The notes under the pieces were generated by a model, which ran no database searches, had not been told where the DNA came from, and worked only from the letters and a program-made list of their open reading frames with translations. Shown one piece after another: positions 10,260 to 19,131 of a DNA stretch of 64,000 bases. Every line of letters begins with the position of its first letter. The first letter of the stretch is position 1. The position numbers were made by a program, and so were the translations under genes. Location: positions 3,194,501-3,258,500 of the forward strand of contig NZ_AP022332.1 of NCBI RefSeq assembly GCF_009936375.1, read 5' to 3'. Source of the DNA: Methylosinus sp. C49 (lineage in GTDB: Bacteria; Pseudomonadota; Alphaproteobacteria; Rhizobiales; Beijerinckiaceae).

Positions 10260-10564
10260 AGCCTCGTCCGCCGTGGGAATTGTCGAGGCGGACTATAGGG
10301 AAAAGCGGGCGGGCTACAAGCGGGCGGGAACTCACGGCAGCGGTCGACCGAAGGCGGACGTCCGCATCGACCTCGCGGCGTCGCCACGACATGCGCGCAA
10401 CTATCTGTAGGGCTTATTTTGTTGCCTTCTGTATTTCCGCATTTCTGCGTCGTTGCGCATAGTCCTGCGGAACCGCACCTCGAGTGGCATTAGCGGTCGA
10501 GGCTCCCGGCTCATGCGGTGCGGAGGGTGTGGGAGGGCCATAAACAGAGCACTAAGCAACTTAA
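10260..10564. other. Gene-free stretch between hemC and hipBA
   Basis: No supported gene. The hemC-proximal half is GC-rich and must hold the hemC promoter on the minus strand. From about 10410 the base composition shifts to more A and T, marking the edge of the hipBA segment. I see no tRNA, attachment site or terminal inverted repeat here. Confidence 0.5.
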
Positions 10565-10582
10565 TGATCTATTTATAGATCA
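10565..10582. promoter_or_regulatory. Perfect palindrome, probable HipB operator O1
   Basis: TGATCTAT and ATAGATCA face each other across two thymines, giving an 18-base perfect palindrome just upstream of the predicted hipBA -35 box. The half-site recurs with one change (TGATCCAT / ATGGATCA) as a second, wider pair across the start region. HipB-type antitoxins repress their own operon by binding such repeats. Confidence 0.7.
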
Positions 10583-10586
10583 CTTG

Positions 10587-10616
10587 TTGACTCTTCCCTT
10601 TTTGTGGGCGCATGAT
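10587..10616 (+). promoter_or_regulatory. Predicted hipBA promoter
   Basis: TTGACT at 10587-10592 and CATGAT at 10611-10616 are spaced by 18 bases and resemble sigma-70 -35 and -10 boxes. The -10 box overlaps the left arm of the second operator. If right, transcription starts near 10623, so an ATG at 10612 cannot be the hipB start. Confidence 0.5.
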
Positions 10617-10662
10617 CCATAAAACGGCTGCAGGAGGCCGTCGAGCCTCGTTTATGGATCAT
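10612..10662. promoter_or_regulatory. Wide inverted repeat, probable HipB operator O2
   Basis: ATGATCCATAAA at 10612-10623 is repeated exactly in inverse orientation as TTTATGGATCAT at 10651-10662. The arms flank the ribosome binding site GGAGG at 10633-10637. Protein binding to both arms, or a hairpin in the transcript, could limit hipB translation as well as transcription. Confidence 0.6.
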
Positions 10663-11004
10663 CGAATGCCCAAGCCTGCGCACCGGGCCACCTCTCGCTA
10701 CGCCTCAGAGGCGGTGACCTATCTCGGCCGCCTGATCCGCGAAAGCCGCATCGGGCGCAAGGAGACGATCAGCGAGCTGGCCGAGCGCGCGGGTGTTTCG
10801 CGGGGGCTGTTGCAGCGGATCGAGCAAGGCGATCCCGGCTGTTCGATCGGCGCTGCATTCGAAGTGGCGTCGCTGGTCGGAATTCGGCTGTTCGATCTCG
10901 ATCGCGCCACCATGACCCTCAGCAACGACATGTTGGCGCAAAAGCTGACGTTGCTCCCGCGCTCTGCGCGCCCGAAGGAAAAGTCGGTGAAGGATGACTT
11001 CTGA
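10654..11004 (+). CDS. hipB: HipB-like antitoxin, XRE-family DNA-binding protein
   Basis: Small helix-turn-helix protein (116 residues from this start) that should bind the toxin HipA and repress the operon. The helix-turn-helix is ISELAERAGVSRGLLQRIEQ in the middle of the protein. ATG 10654 is preferred because the promoter boxes place ATG 10612 upstream of the transcript, although the GGAGG lies a rather long 16 bases away; ATG 10666 is the other choice. The 3' end overlaps hipA by 11 bases, typical of type II modules. Composition is AT-richer than the neighbouring genes, suggesting acquisition. Confidence 0.85.
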   Translation: MDHRMPKPAHRATSRYASEAVTYLGRLIRESRIGRKETISELAERAGVSRGLLQRIEQGDPGCSIGAAFEVASLVGIRLFDLDRATMTLSNDMLAQKLTLLPRSARPKEKSVKDDF

Positions 11005-12283
11005 GAAGGCCGCGCCGAAAGAAGCTTATGTGTGGATCTGGCTGCCGGGCGCGGTCGATCCGGTGGTCGCCGGCCTCATCGAACGAGAGAACGATCGATA
11101 TGTCTTCAACTACGGTCAGTCCTATTTGCAGCGGAACGACGCCATCGCGATTTATGACCCGGAATTGCCGCTGAGGCGCGGCGCCATTTTTCCCAACGGC
11201 ACGCTGACCATCGCAGGGTGCTTACGGGACGGATCGCCCGATGCCTGGGGCCGTCGCGTCATCATCAATGGGCTGTACGGCGCAAAGCGCGATCACATCG
11301 ACGTCGATACGCTCGATGAGCTGAGCTATATGCTGCAATCGGGTTCCGACCGGATAGGCGCTCTCGATTTTCAGACTTCCGCCAAAACGTTCGAGGCGCG
11401 CGCAGGCGCGGTCGCGACGCTGGAAGAGCTTCAATCGATCGCCGAACGCGTGGAAAGCGGCGTCCCCGTAACTCCCGAGCTGGAACGCGCGCTGTTCCAT
11501 GGCACAAGTCTCGGCGGCGCGCGCCCGAAAGCGGCGATCGACACCCCCAAAGCGAAATTCATCGCGAAGTTCTCATCGAGCAACGATCTGATCAATGTCG
11601 TGAAAGCTGAATTCATCGCCATGCGCCTCGCCGAACATCTGGGACTGACGGTTGCGCCAGTGCGGCTTGAAAAATCGGCGGGTAAGGACGTGTTGCTGAT
11701 CGAGCGCTTCGATCGCGTCCGGACGCCAGCGGGCTGGGCGCGCAAATCGATGGTGTCGGCGCTGACCATGCTCGGGCTCGATGAGATGACTGGGCGCTAT
11801 GCGTCCTACGAGGAGTTGGCGCAGATCATTCGCACGAGGTTTACGACGCCAAAGGCGAGCTTGCGCGAACTGTTTGGCCGGATGGTGTTCAATGTGCTCT
11901 GCGGCAATAATGACGATCACGCGCGCAATCATGCCGCGTTCTGGGATGGCAAAAAGCTGTCCCTGACGCCTGCCTACGACATTTGCCCGCAACGCCGCAC
12001 CGGGCGCGAGGCCAATCAGGCTATGCGGATCATCGGCGAGCACAGCGCCAGCACGCTTGCGGTCTGCCTGTCGGCTGCGCCGCAGTTCCAGTTGAGCGCG
12101 AAGGCTGCGAGCGAACTCATCGAAGCGCAGATCAGAGGGGTCTATGCGAAATTCGGCGAAATCGCCGAAGAGGCCGAGCTTTCCGCGATCGATCGCAAAC
12201 AGCTGTGGCGGCGAACCTTCCTCAATCCTTATGCTTTCGAGGATGCGCCGCAGGCAATTGCCGCGCTGGAATTCGATGTCTAG
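10994..12283 (+). CDS. hipA: HipA-like serine/threonine kinase toxin
   Basis: Kinase toxin of 429 residues, full length for the family. The N-terminal HipA domain (about 10-120) is followed by the kinase core: the glycine-rich GTSLGGARPKA at 170-180, lysines in KAKFIAKFS, the catalytic NNDDHARNH at 305-313 and the metal-binding Asp329 in PAYDI. In E. coli HipA phosphorylates glutamyl-tRNA synthetase and causes growth arrest; the target here is unknown. All key motifs are intact, so it is probably active. It overlaps hipB and is followed by a palindromic repeat. Confidence 0.92.
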   Translation: MTSEKAAPKEAYVWIWLPGAVDPVVAGLIERENDRYVFNYGQSYLQRNDAIAIYDPELPLRRGAIFPNGTLTIAGCLRDGSPDAWGRRVIINGLYGAKRDHIDVDTLDELSYMLQSGSDRIGALDFQTSAKTFEARAGAVATLEELQSIAERVESGVPVTPELERALFHGTSLGGARPKAAIDTPKAKFIAKFSSSNDLINVVKAEFIAMRLAEHLGLTVAPVRLEKSAGKDVLLIERFDRVRTPAGWARKSMVSALTMLGLDEMTGRYASYEELAQIIRTRFTTPKASLRELFGRMVFNVLCGNNDDHARNHAAFWDGKKLSLTPAYDICPQRRTGREANQAMRIIGEHSASTLAVCLSAAPQFQLSAKAASELIEAQIRGVYAKFGEIAEEAELSAIDRKQLWRRTFLNPYAFEDAPQAIAALEFDV

Positions 12284-12352
12284 CATGCGTCCGGCCAATG
12301 GCGCGCGCTCGCGCGGGCGCATAGGATCGCTAGCGATGCGCGGGCTCGACAA

Positions 12353-12462
12353 CATCCCTCCCGAGGAGCCTGCGCAGCAGGCGTCTCGAAGGGTCGGCCG
12401 CCGCGCGCTGGCGCATCCTTCGAGGCTTTTTGCGTTCCGCAAAAAGCGCCTCAGGATGAGGG
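12353..12462. repeat. Rhizobiales-type palindromic repeat, copy B1
   Basis: Two linked palindromic units: GGAGCCTGCGCAGCAGGCG followed by TCTCGAAGG, then CATCCTTCGAGGC, a hairpin of GCTTTTTGCG and CGCAAAAAGC arms, and CCTCAGGATGAGG. The same TCTCGAAG/CTTCGAG and TGAGG elements occur at 36470-36588 and, truncated, at 40002-40034. Lying between the convergent ends of hipA and priA, it may also act as a terminator. Confidence 0.75.
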
Positions 12463-12477
12463 GATTGTTTTCCTACA

Positions 12478-14724
12478 TCACCAAAAGCTCTGCGGATCGA
12501 CGTCCACCGCCACGCGCACGCCGCCGCGCTCCTTGGGCGCCGCCGCCAGCATGGCGCGCAGATAGGCCTGCAGATCGGCGCTTTTGGGCGCCTTCACCAG
12601 CAGGCGGAAACGATAGCGCCCGCGAATGAGCGAGATGGGCGCCTCGGCCGGCCCGAGCACGACGATCTCATCCGCCTCCGGCAGGCCGCCGGCCGGGGCG
12701 ACGCGATAGCGATCGGTGGAGGGCAGCGAATGCCCCGCCCGCGCCAGAGCGCGCGCATGGGTCTCGGCGGCGCCGGCGTCCTTGGCCGAGACGATCAGCG
12801 CCGCGAGGCGCCCGAAGGGCGGCAGGCCGGCGCGCTCGCGCAATCGCGTCTCCTGCGCATAGAACGCCTCCGCCTCGCCGGAGAGAATGGCGCGAATGAC
12901 CGGATGGTCGGCCTGCCAGCTCTGGATCAGCGCGCGGCCGGGCTTCTCGCCGCGGCCGGCGCGGCCGGTCACTTGGTTCAGCAGCTGAAACGTGCGCTCG
13001 GCGGCGCGGGGATCGCCGCTGCCGAGCCCGCTGTCGGCGTCCACCACGCCGACCAGAGTGAGAAAGGGGAAATTATGCCCCTTCGCCACCAATTGCGTAC
13101 CGATGACGATATCGAAAGCGCCGGCCGCAATCTCGGCGAGCTCGCGGCGCAAGCGCTCCTGCCCGCCGGGAAAATCCGAGGAGAGCACCAGAGTGCGGGC
13201 GTCGGGAAAGAGGATCGCCGCCTCTTCGGCGAGCCGCTCGACGCCCGGCCCGCAGGCGGTGAGCGAATCCTCCGCCTCGCATTCCGGGCAGATGTGCGGG
13301 CGGCGCTCGACATGGCCGCAATGATGGCAGACCAGCGCGCGGCGGAAGCGATGCTCCACCAGCCAGGCGTCGCAATTCTCGCAGCGGAAGCGATGGCCGC
13401 AGCTGCGGCACAGGGTCAGCGGCGCATAGCCGCGCCGATTGAGAAAGAACAGAACCTGCTCGCCGCGCGCGATCGTCTCCTGCGCCTCCGCCACCAGGCG
13501 CGGCGCGAGCCAGCGTCCGCGCTCCGGCCCATTGGCGCGCATGTCGATCGCCTCTATGCGCGGCATGGGCCTCGCGTTGGCGCGGGCGGTGAGGCGCAAA
13601 TAGCCATAGCGGCCGCTCTGCGCATTTACGCGCGATTCGATGGAGGGCGTGGCCGAGGCGAGCACGATGGTCGCGCCCTCGAGCCGCGCGCGCACCACCG
13701 CCATGTCGCGGGCGTGATAGGCGACGCCGTCCTCCTGCTTATAGGCGGCCTCATGCTCCTCATCGACGACGATGAGCCGCAAATTCGAGAAGGGCAGGAA
13801 CAGGGCCGAGCGCGCGCCGGCGACGACCTTCACCTCGCCCATGGCGACGCCGCGCCACAGCCGCGCGCGCTTGCGCTCGGAGACGCCGGAATGCCATTCG
13901 GCGGGCTTGGCCCCGAAGCGCGCGGCGAAACGCTCGAGGAATTGCGCGGTGAGCGCGATCTCCGGCATCAAGACCAGCGCCTGCCCGCCGGCGCGCAGCG
14001 CCGCCGCGACGGCCTCGAAATAGACTTCCGTCTTGCCGGCGCCGGTGACGCCCTCCAGCAGAAAGGGCCGATAGCCGCCCTGCTCCACCGCGCTCGTCAG
14101 CGCCTCGGCGCCCGCGAGCTGCTCGGCCTCCAGCGGGGCGCGCGCAAAATCGGGATCGAGCGCGCCGGCGACGGGCTCCGGCGGCAGGGCGACTGCCTCG
14201 AGCGCGCCGGCGTCGACCAGCGCATCGACGACGCCATTGGAGCAGGCCGCCGCGCGGGCGAGCTCGCCCTTGGAAAAAGTGAGGCCGCCCTCCGCCGCCT
14301 CTATGACGCGCGCCCGCGCCGCCGTCATGCGCTCAGGCGGCGGGCCGGCGAGCCGATAGCCGACGCGGGGCGTCTCCGGCGCCGCCTCCTCCACCGCGCG
14401 AGTGGCGAGGCGCAGCGCCATGCCGCGCGGCGCCAAGGTCCAGCGCGCCACCCAATCGATGAAGCCGCGCAATGTCTCGCCCAGCGGCGGCCGGTCATAT
14501 TTGGCGATGACGGATTTGAGATTGCCCGGCCCGGCGCCGCCCACCGGCGCCACCGACCAGACGACGCCAAAGGATTTGCGCGTCGCCAGCGGGACCTCGA
14601 CGCAATCTCCCGGCGAAAGCCGCAGCGCCGGCGGCGCGTAATAGGAATAGGCCATATCGACGGCCACCGGCAGCAGAATCTCGACGATCTGCGCCCCTTC
14701 TCTCGTGTCCGCCTCGCCGCTCAT
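12478..14724 (-). CDS. priA: Primosomal replication-restart helicase PriA
   Basis: Superfamily 2 3'-5' helicase that reloads the replisome at stalled forks. It has 748 residues. The N-terminal 3'-DNA-binding region is followed by Walker A GVTGAGKT at 225-232, the DEEH Walker B box near residue 320, and the zinc-binding cysteines of CRSCGHRFRCENC, CHHC and CPEC near 440-490. GTQLVAKGHNFP and QVTGRAGRGE are helicase motifs V and VI. It is complete and converges with hipA. Confidence 0.96.
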   Translation of the reverse strand: MSGEADTREGAQIVEILLPVAVDMAYSYYAPPALRLSPGDCVEVPLATRKSFGVVWSVAPVGGAGPGNLKSVIAKYDRPPLGETLRGFIDWVARWTLAPRGMALRLATRAVEEAAPETPRVGYRLAGPPPERMTAARARVIEAAEGGLTFSKGELARAAACSNGVVDALVDAGALEAVALPPEPVAGALDPDFARAPLEAEQLAGAEALTSAVEQGGYRPFLLEGVTGAGKTEVYFEAVAAALRAGGQALVLMPEIALTAQFLERFAARFGAKPAEWHSGVSERKRARLWRGVAMGEVKVVAGARSALFLPFSNLRLIVVDEEHEAAYKQEDGVAYHARDMAVVRARLEGATIVLASATPSIESRVNAQSGRYGYLRLTARANARPMPRIEAIDMRANGPERGRWLAPRLVAEAQETIARGEQVLFFLNRRGYAPLTLCRSCGHRFRCENCDAWLVEHRFRRALVCHHCGHVERRPHICPECEAEDSLTACGPGVERLAEEAAILFPDARTLVLSSDFPGGQERLRRELAEIAAGAFDIVIGTQLVAKGHNFPFLTLVGVVDADSGLGSGDPRAAERTFQLLNQVTGRAGRGEKPGRALIQSWQADHPVIRAILSGEAEAFYAQETRLRERAGLPPFGRLAALIVSAKDAGAAETHARALARAGHSLPSTDRYRVAPAGGLPEADEIVVLGPAEAPISLIRGRYRFRLLVKAPKSADLQAYLRAMLAAAPKERGGVRVAVDVDPQSFW

Positions 14725-14797
14725 GGCGCTGTCTTAAAGTGTTTTCGAGCGAAGTGGGAATTGGTTCGCGTGAAGAAAACAGGATTTTCGCGGGCGC

Positions 14798-15490
14798 TCA
14801 GCGGGCGGCGATCCGTTCCGCCGCATCGCGGCGAGGCTGGGCGAATTTCGTCCGGCTCCGGTCGCTCACCGGCTTGGCGCTCACGGGCTCGACGGCGGCC
14901 GGGGGTGCTCCCACATCCAGCTCGCTGGTGAAATAACGAGTCAATTCGGAGACGATCATCGACTTCACATCGGCGCCGAGCGCGGTGACGACGACACGAT
15001 AGCAAGCGCTCGGGGGGCCGTAGATTTCATGGGTTTTTTGATCGATCAGCTCATCGCGCCGCGTGATCTCGATCAGCTTTTTCTCTTCCAGAGATTTGTC
15101 GATGACGCCGAAGAGGCGCGTTCGCGCATCGGCTTTGTCATAGTCGCATTTGATCGCATCGGCGCCGAGCCTGTCCATTCCAACGGCGTCGAGCGGGAGA
15201 AGATGGAGCAGCCGCTCCACCTCACGCGGTCCGAGGTTTCGCGCATGGGCGGCGAGATCGCCTATGGCATTCTTTTTCGCGCCGAGATCGGGATTGATCT
15301 CGAAAGCCTTTTGTCCGAGCGCGAGCTTGAAATCGCCGATCTCGACCGACTGCACCTTGGAGAGCAGCATCAGCGCCGAGTCCGGCCGCTGATAGACGAA
15401 GGCCCCGGCGGCGGCGCTCGGCCCGCCGATCGCCGTCACCAGGGCCACGCTTTTGAGAAAATCGAAAAGGTTCTTGGCAATATCGGTCAT
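14798..15490 (-). CDS. Unknown protein with one N-terminal membrane segment
   Basis: I do not recognise this 230-residue protein. A hydrophobic stretch of about 20 residues (VALVTAIGGPSAAAGAFVY) near residue 15 could anchor it in the membrane. The rest is soluble and mixed in charge, and the last 50 residues are rich in proline, alanine and arginine. The first ATG with a sensible context opens MTDIAKNLFDF; 29 further in-frame residues upstream look non-coding. It sits between priA and another unknown gene on the same strand, downstream of the pdh genes. Confidence 0.6.
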   Translation of the reverse strand: MTDIAKNLFDFLKSVALVTAIGGPSAAAGAFVYQRPDSALMLLSKVQSVEIGDFKLALGQKAFEINPDLGAKKNAIGDLAAHARNLGPREVERLLHLLPLDAVGMDRLGADAIKCDYDKADARTRLFGVIDKSLEEKKLIEITRRDELIDQKTHEIYGPPSACYRVVVTALGADVKSMIVSELTRYFTSELDVGAPPAAVEPVSAKPVSDRSRTKFAQPRRDAAERIAAR

Positions 15491-15595
15491 CGCAATGCTC
15501 CGTCCCAATGTCTCTTGCTCGTTTCGAACGCTGAGATATTGCAGGACGGAGCGACGTGCTTCTGTGCTGACGCACACAAGCCGATGAACGAAGCG

Positions 15596-15934
15596 TTAAG
15601 AAACCTGCGACGGATGACGGCCGAGGGCGTGCGCAGGCCGAGCGCGCAGAAGATCGATCTCCTTCGACAGCGGTCCGCTGCGGTCGAATGCGAGCTGCGC
15701 GAGCGGCGCGATGAGCGTGTGCCGCGCGCCGCCGCCAAAGGCGAATTGCGTGACGCACATCACCGATTCGCCGGTCTCGAAAATAGAGGTGACGATGCAG
15801 TCGGGCGGCAACTCGCCGGTGTGAGCGAGCGATTGCGCCTTGCGCCGCAGAGTGGGACGCATCCGCGCGCGGACCGGCAGATAGAGCGAAAGGTCGCGCC
15901 AGCTCTTATGAGCGTCACGCGGAATATGATCCAT
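15596..15934 (-). CDS. Unknown small protein
   Basis: A 112-residue protein with no motif I recognise. The start is well supported: AAAGGAGA lies at ideal distance before ATG, and a longer version starting upstream would bypass it. The protein is basic in its first half and has one weakly hydrophobic stretch (CVTQFAFGG). It is 105 bases upstream of the other unknown gene, and the two may be cotranscribed. Confidence 0.5.
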   Translation of the reverse strand: MDHIPRDAHKSWRDLSLYLPVRARMRPTLRRKAQSLAHTGELPPDCIVTSIFETGESVMCVTQFAFGGGARHTLIAPLAQLAFDRSGPLSKEIDLLRARPAHALGRHPSQVS

Positions 15935-16196
15935 CTCGAAATCTCCTTTGCGCAAATCTCTCATGATCCGAGCGTCGACGATGACCGAATGGGCCATCAT
16001 AGGGCGGCATCCTGTCACCGTCCTGTCGGGAGAGCGTATCGGCGAAGGAATTTTTGGAAAATTCAGACGAAAATCATGTTACGCGAAGGTTACGCGAGGT
16101 TCGTGTGAGCTTCATGAAATATTCGCGTTATGTTATACGCGTTATTACGGAGACGAGCGACGCGGCTGCTCGCGCGCCGCGCCCAGGGACGGAAGC

Positions 16197-17165
16197 TCAG
16201 ACGAGCATCGCGGCCGGATGCTCGATCAGCCGCTTGAATTCGGCGAGCAGCGTCGCGCCCAGCGCGCCATCGACGGCGCGATGATCGACCGAGAGGGTGA
16301 CGCTCATGATCGTCGCCACCGCGGGCGCGCCATTTCTGGCGATGATGCGCTCCTCGCCGGCGCCGACGGCGAGAATCGTCGCATGCGGCGGATTGATCAC
16401 GGCGGCGAAATTCTTGACGCCGAACATTCCGAGATTGGAGACGGCGGTGGTTCCGCCCTCATATTCATTGGGCTTCAATTTGCGCTCGCGGGCGCGCCGC
16501 GCCAAATCTTTCAGCTCGATCGCGATCTCGCGGAAATTCTTGGTCTCGGCGTTGCGCACGACGGGCGTCACCAGCCCGCCGGGGATGGAGACGGCGACGC
16601 CGACATCGGAAGATATGTGCTTCAGCATCGCCGTCTGCGTGAAGGTGACATTGGCGTCTGGAACCTTCTGCAGCGCCAGCGCCATGGCCTTGACGATGAT
16701 GTCGTTGACCGAGACCTTCCACTCGGGCTCGCCGTTCGCGCCCTTGGGCGCGGCGCTGTTGTAATCTTCGCGCAGGCGCAGCAGCGCGTCGATCTCGCAA
16801 TCCGTCTGCAGCGCGAAATGCGGAATGCTGCGCACCGCCTCGACCATTCGCCGCGCGATCGCCTTGCGCATCGAATCATGCGGGATTTCGGTAAAGGAGC
16901 CGGGCGCGAAGAGCTGGCGCACCACAGCGTCCGACATTCCGGCCGGCGCCTCGATCACTGGGGCGGAGGGCGCCGCCATGGGCCGCGCGCCGGAGCCGAG
17001 CGCCGATTTCACATCGCGCTCTATGATGCGGCCATGCGGGCCAGAGCCCTTCAGCGCGGAAAGATCGAGCCCGCCTTCCTTGGCCAGCCTGCGCGCCAAG
17101 GGGGAAGCGAAGATGCGTCCATCGGCTCCGCCCGGGGCGAGCCGCTCGTCTCCAGAGAGCGCCAT
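16197..17165 (-). CDS. pdhC: Pyruvate dehydrogenase E2 (dihydrolipoamide acetyltransferase) lacking a lipoyl domain
   Basis: Acetyltransferase core of the pyruvate dehydrogenase complex, 322 residues. It opens directly into the peripheral subunit-binding domain (SPLARRLAKE to IIERDV, about 20-52), followed by a short linker and the catalytic domain ending in SVDHRAVDGA with His295 and Asp299. Rhizobial E2 proteins are about 125 residues longer because they begin with a lipoyl domain; none is encoded here. The start is firm: pdhB stops five bases upstream, and AGGTGA, overlapping that stop, is the ribosome binding site. The swinging arm must come from the lipoyl domain of PdhB or from a protein elsewhere. 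Confidence 0.93.
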   Translation of the reverse strand: MALSGDERLAPGGADGRIFASPLARRLAKEGGLDLSALKGSGPHGRIIERDVKSALGSGARPMAAPSAPVIEAPAGMSDAVVRQLFAPGSFTEIPHDSMRKAIARRMVEAVRSIPHFALQTDCEIDALLRLREDYNSAAPKGANGEPEWKVSVNDIIVKAMALALQKVPDANVTFTQTAMLKHISSDVGVAVSIPGGLVTPVVRNAETKNFREIAIELKDLARRARERKLKPNEYEGGTTAVSNLGMFGVKNFAAVINPPHATILAVGAGEERIIARNGAPAVATIMSVTLSVDHRAVDGALGATLLAEFKRLIEHPAAMLV

Positions 17166-17169
17166 GACG

Positions 17170-18609
17170 TCACCTATAGAGAACGGCCTTCGCCGCCGCG
17201 ATCACATCGGCGACGGAAGGCAGAGCCAGCTTCTCGAGATTGGCGGCATAGGGCATGGGCACGTCCTTGCCGGTGACGCGCAGCACCGGCGCGTCGAGAT
17301 AATCGAACGCCTCCTCCTGCACGCGGGCGGCGATCTCCGCGCCTATGCCGCATTGCGGCCAGCCCTCCTCCACCGCGACGCAACGGCCGGTCTTGCGCAC
17401 CGACTCGATGATGGCGGGAACATCCATCGGCCGCAGCGTGCGCAGATCGACGACCTCCGCCTCTATCCCCTCCTTGGCCAGCGCCTCGGCGGCCGAAAGA
17501 CAATGGATGACGCCGATGGAGAAGGAGACCAGCGTCACATCCGTTCCCGGCCGCGCGATGCGCGCCTTGCCGATGGGAATGAGGAAATCCTCGAGCATGG
17601 GCGTATCCCATTGCTTGCCGTAGAGAATCTCATTCTCGAGGAAAACCACTGGGTTGGGATCGCGAATGGCGCTCTTCAAGAGCCCCTTGGCGTCGGAGGC
17701 GTTGGACGGCGCGACAACCTTCAGACCCGGCACTTGCGAGAACCAGGCCGCATAATCCTGGCTGTGCTGCGCGCCGACGCGGGCCGCGGCGCCGTTGGGG
17801 CCGCGAAAGACGATGGGGCAATTGATCTGCCCGCCGGACATATAGAGCGTCTTGGCCGCGGAATTGACGATGTGATCGATCGCCTGCATGGCGAAATTGA
17901 AGGTCATGAACTCGCAGATCGGCCGCAGACCCGCGAAGGCGGCGCCGACGGCGAGGCCGGCGAAGCCATATTCGGTGATCGGCGTATCGACGACGCGGCG
18001 CGGGCCGAACTCCTGCAGCAGGCCCTGCGTGACCTTATAGGCCCCCTGATATTCGGCGACCTCCTCGCCGATGACGAAGACATTTTGGTCGCGGCGCATC
18101 TCCTCCGCCATGGCGTCGCGCAGAGCTTCGCGCATGGTCATGGGGAGGAGCGTCGTATCGGCGGGAATTTCGGGGATAGCGACGGCGGGTGAAGGAGCGG
18201 CGGGCTCGGCCACAGTCGCGGCCGGCGCCGCGGGAACGGCGGCGGCGACGGCCGCCTCCTGCGGAGCGGAGGCTGGAATATCCGGCGCCTTGGCGGGCGC
18301 AGGCGCGGCGGTCTCGACGGGGGCGGCCGGCGTCGAAGGCGGCGCCTCCGCGTGGCCGATCTCCTCGCCCTCCTCGGCGATGACGGCGATGGGCGTGTTG
18401 ACGGCGACATTCTCTGCGCCGCCCGGCACGAGGATGCGGGCGAGCACCCCCTCGTCCACGGCCTCCACCTCCATCGTTGCCTTGTCGGTCTCGATCTCGG
18501 CGATGACATCGCCGGCCTTGACCTTGTCGCCTTCGTTCTTGAGCCATTTGGCGAGCTTGCCCTGCTCCATCGTGGGCGACAGCGCGGGCATGAGGACGTT
18601 GATGGTCAT
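17170..18609 (-). CDS. pdhB: Pyruvate dehydrogenase E1 beta subunit with N-terminal lipoyl domain
   Basis: Protein of 479 residues. Residues 1-80 are a complete lipoyl domain with the attachment lysine Lys43 in ETDKATMEV. An alanine-proline linker (about 88-155) leads to the transketolase-like E1 beta domain, with [19 protein letters not shown] and [13 protein letters not shown] recognisable. A lipoyl domain on E1 beta is known from alphaproteobacteria. Here it matters more because the adjacent E2 has none. The gene lies 54 bases after the ParA-associated small gene and directly before pdhC, all on the minus strand. Confidence 0.95.
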   Translation of the reverse strand: MTINVLMPALSPTMEQGKLAKWLKNEGDKVKAGDVIAEIETDKATMEVEAVDEGVLARILVPGGAENVAVNTPIAVIAEEGEEIGHAEAPPSTPAAPVETAAPAPAKAPDIPASAPQEAAVAAAVPAAPAATVAEPAAPSPAVAIPEIPADTTLLPMTMREALRDAMAEEMRRDQNVFVIGEEVAEYQGAYKVTQGLLQEFGPRRVVDTPITEYGFAGLAVGAAFAGLRPICEFMTFNFAMQAIDHIVNSAAKTLYMSGGQINCPIVFRGPNGAAARVGAQHSQDYAAWFSQVPGLKVVAPSNASDAKGLLKSAIRDPNPVVFLENEILYGKQWDTPMLEDFLIPIGKARIARPGTDVTLVSFSIGVIHCLSAAEALAKEGIEAEVVDLRTLRPMDVPAIIESVRKTGRCVAVEEGWPQCGIGAEIAARVQEEAFDYLDAPVLRVTGKDVPMPYAANLEKLALPSVADVIAAAKAVLYR

Positions 18610-18663
18610 GGTGTCACACTCTTTGTGGACTGGTCATTCTAACGCCTCTGTTCGCACAAACAA

Positions 18664-19131
18664 TCACTCCGTCTCGTTGTTTCTATGCAATATATAGTTG
18701 GCCAGTCCCAGAAAGCCCTCGTCCGGCCCGTGAAAGGCACGCGAACGAATAAGGAAGCTTTTCAGCTCATTTTCTGGGAGCGAATCAAGCTTTGAGTTTA
18801 TCTGCGAGACAAGCTTTGCCTTATCGGCCGGCACGGCCTCGATCCCAATTCGGCGCGCAATGGCCTGCAGTCTACGCACGCTCCCGTTCGATAGAGAAGA
18901 GACGAAGTTCTTTTTCGCTGACTTAAGATCTACCTTCGGTTCGACGCTACGAGCAACATTCCGGCGAGGCCGCGGCATATCCAGCTGCCGAACTAAATCA
19001 AGCACCTGTTGTATTTCCGGGTCAATTCTGTCATCTGCAAGCGCGCGCTGAATCGCGCCAAACTCTTCAGACGTGTAACGCATCTGAAGCAGCTTTAGCT
19101 CCAAGATCAGAGCGCCTAGACGACTGGTCAA
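18664..19131 (-). CDS. Unknown protein coupled to the ParA-like ATPase
   Basis: A 155-residue protein I cannot assign. It is largely predicted helical and charged, with a basic central stretch (RPRRNVARS and KSAKKNF) that could touch DNA or another acidic surface. It has no signal peptide or membrane segment. Its start overlaps the parA-like stop by four bases (ATGA), so it is translated with the ATPase, the position where ParB- or McdB-like partners are normally encoded. No ParB motif is visible. Composition is AT-richer than the flanking pdh genes. Confidence 0.75.
   Translation of the reverse strand: MTSRLGALILELKLLQMRYTSEEFGAIQRALADDRIDPEIQQVLDLVRQLDMPRPRRNVARSVEPKVDLKSAKKNFVSSLSNGSVRRLQAIARRIGIEAVPADKAKLVSQINSKLDSLPENELKSFLIRSRAFHGPDEGFLGLANYILHRNNETE

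Noticed and set aside
10260-12477. Possible mobile element carrying hipBA
   Set aside because: No transposase, integrase, terminal repeats or target duplication are visible; only composition suggests transfer.
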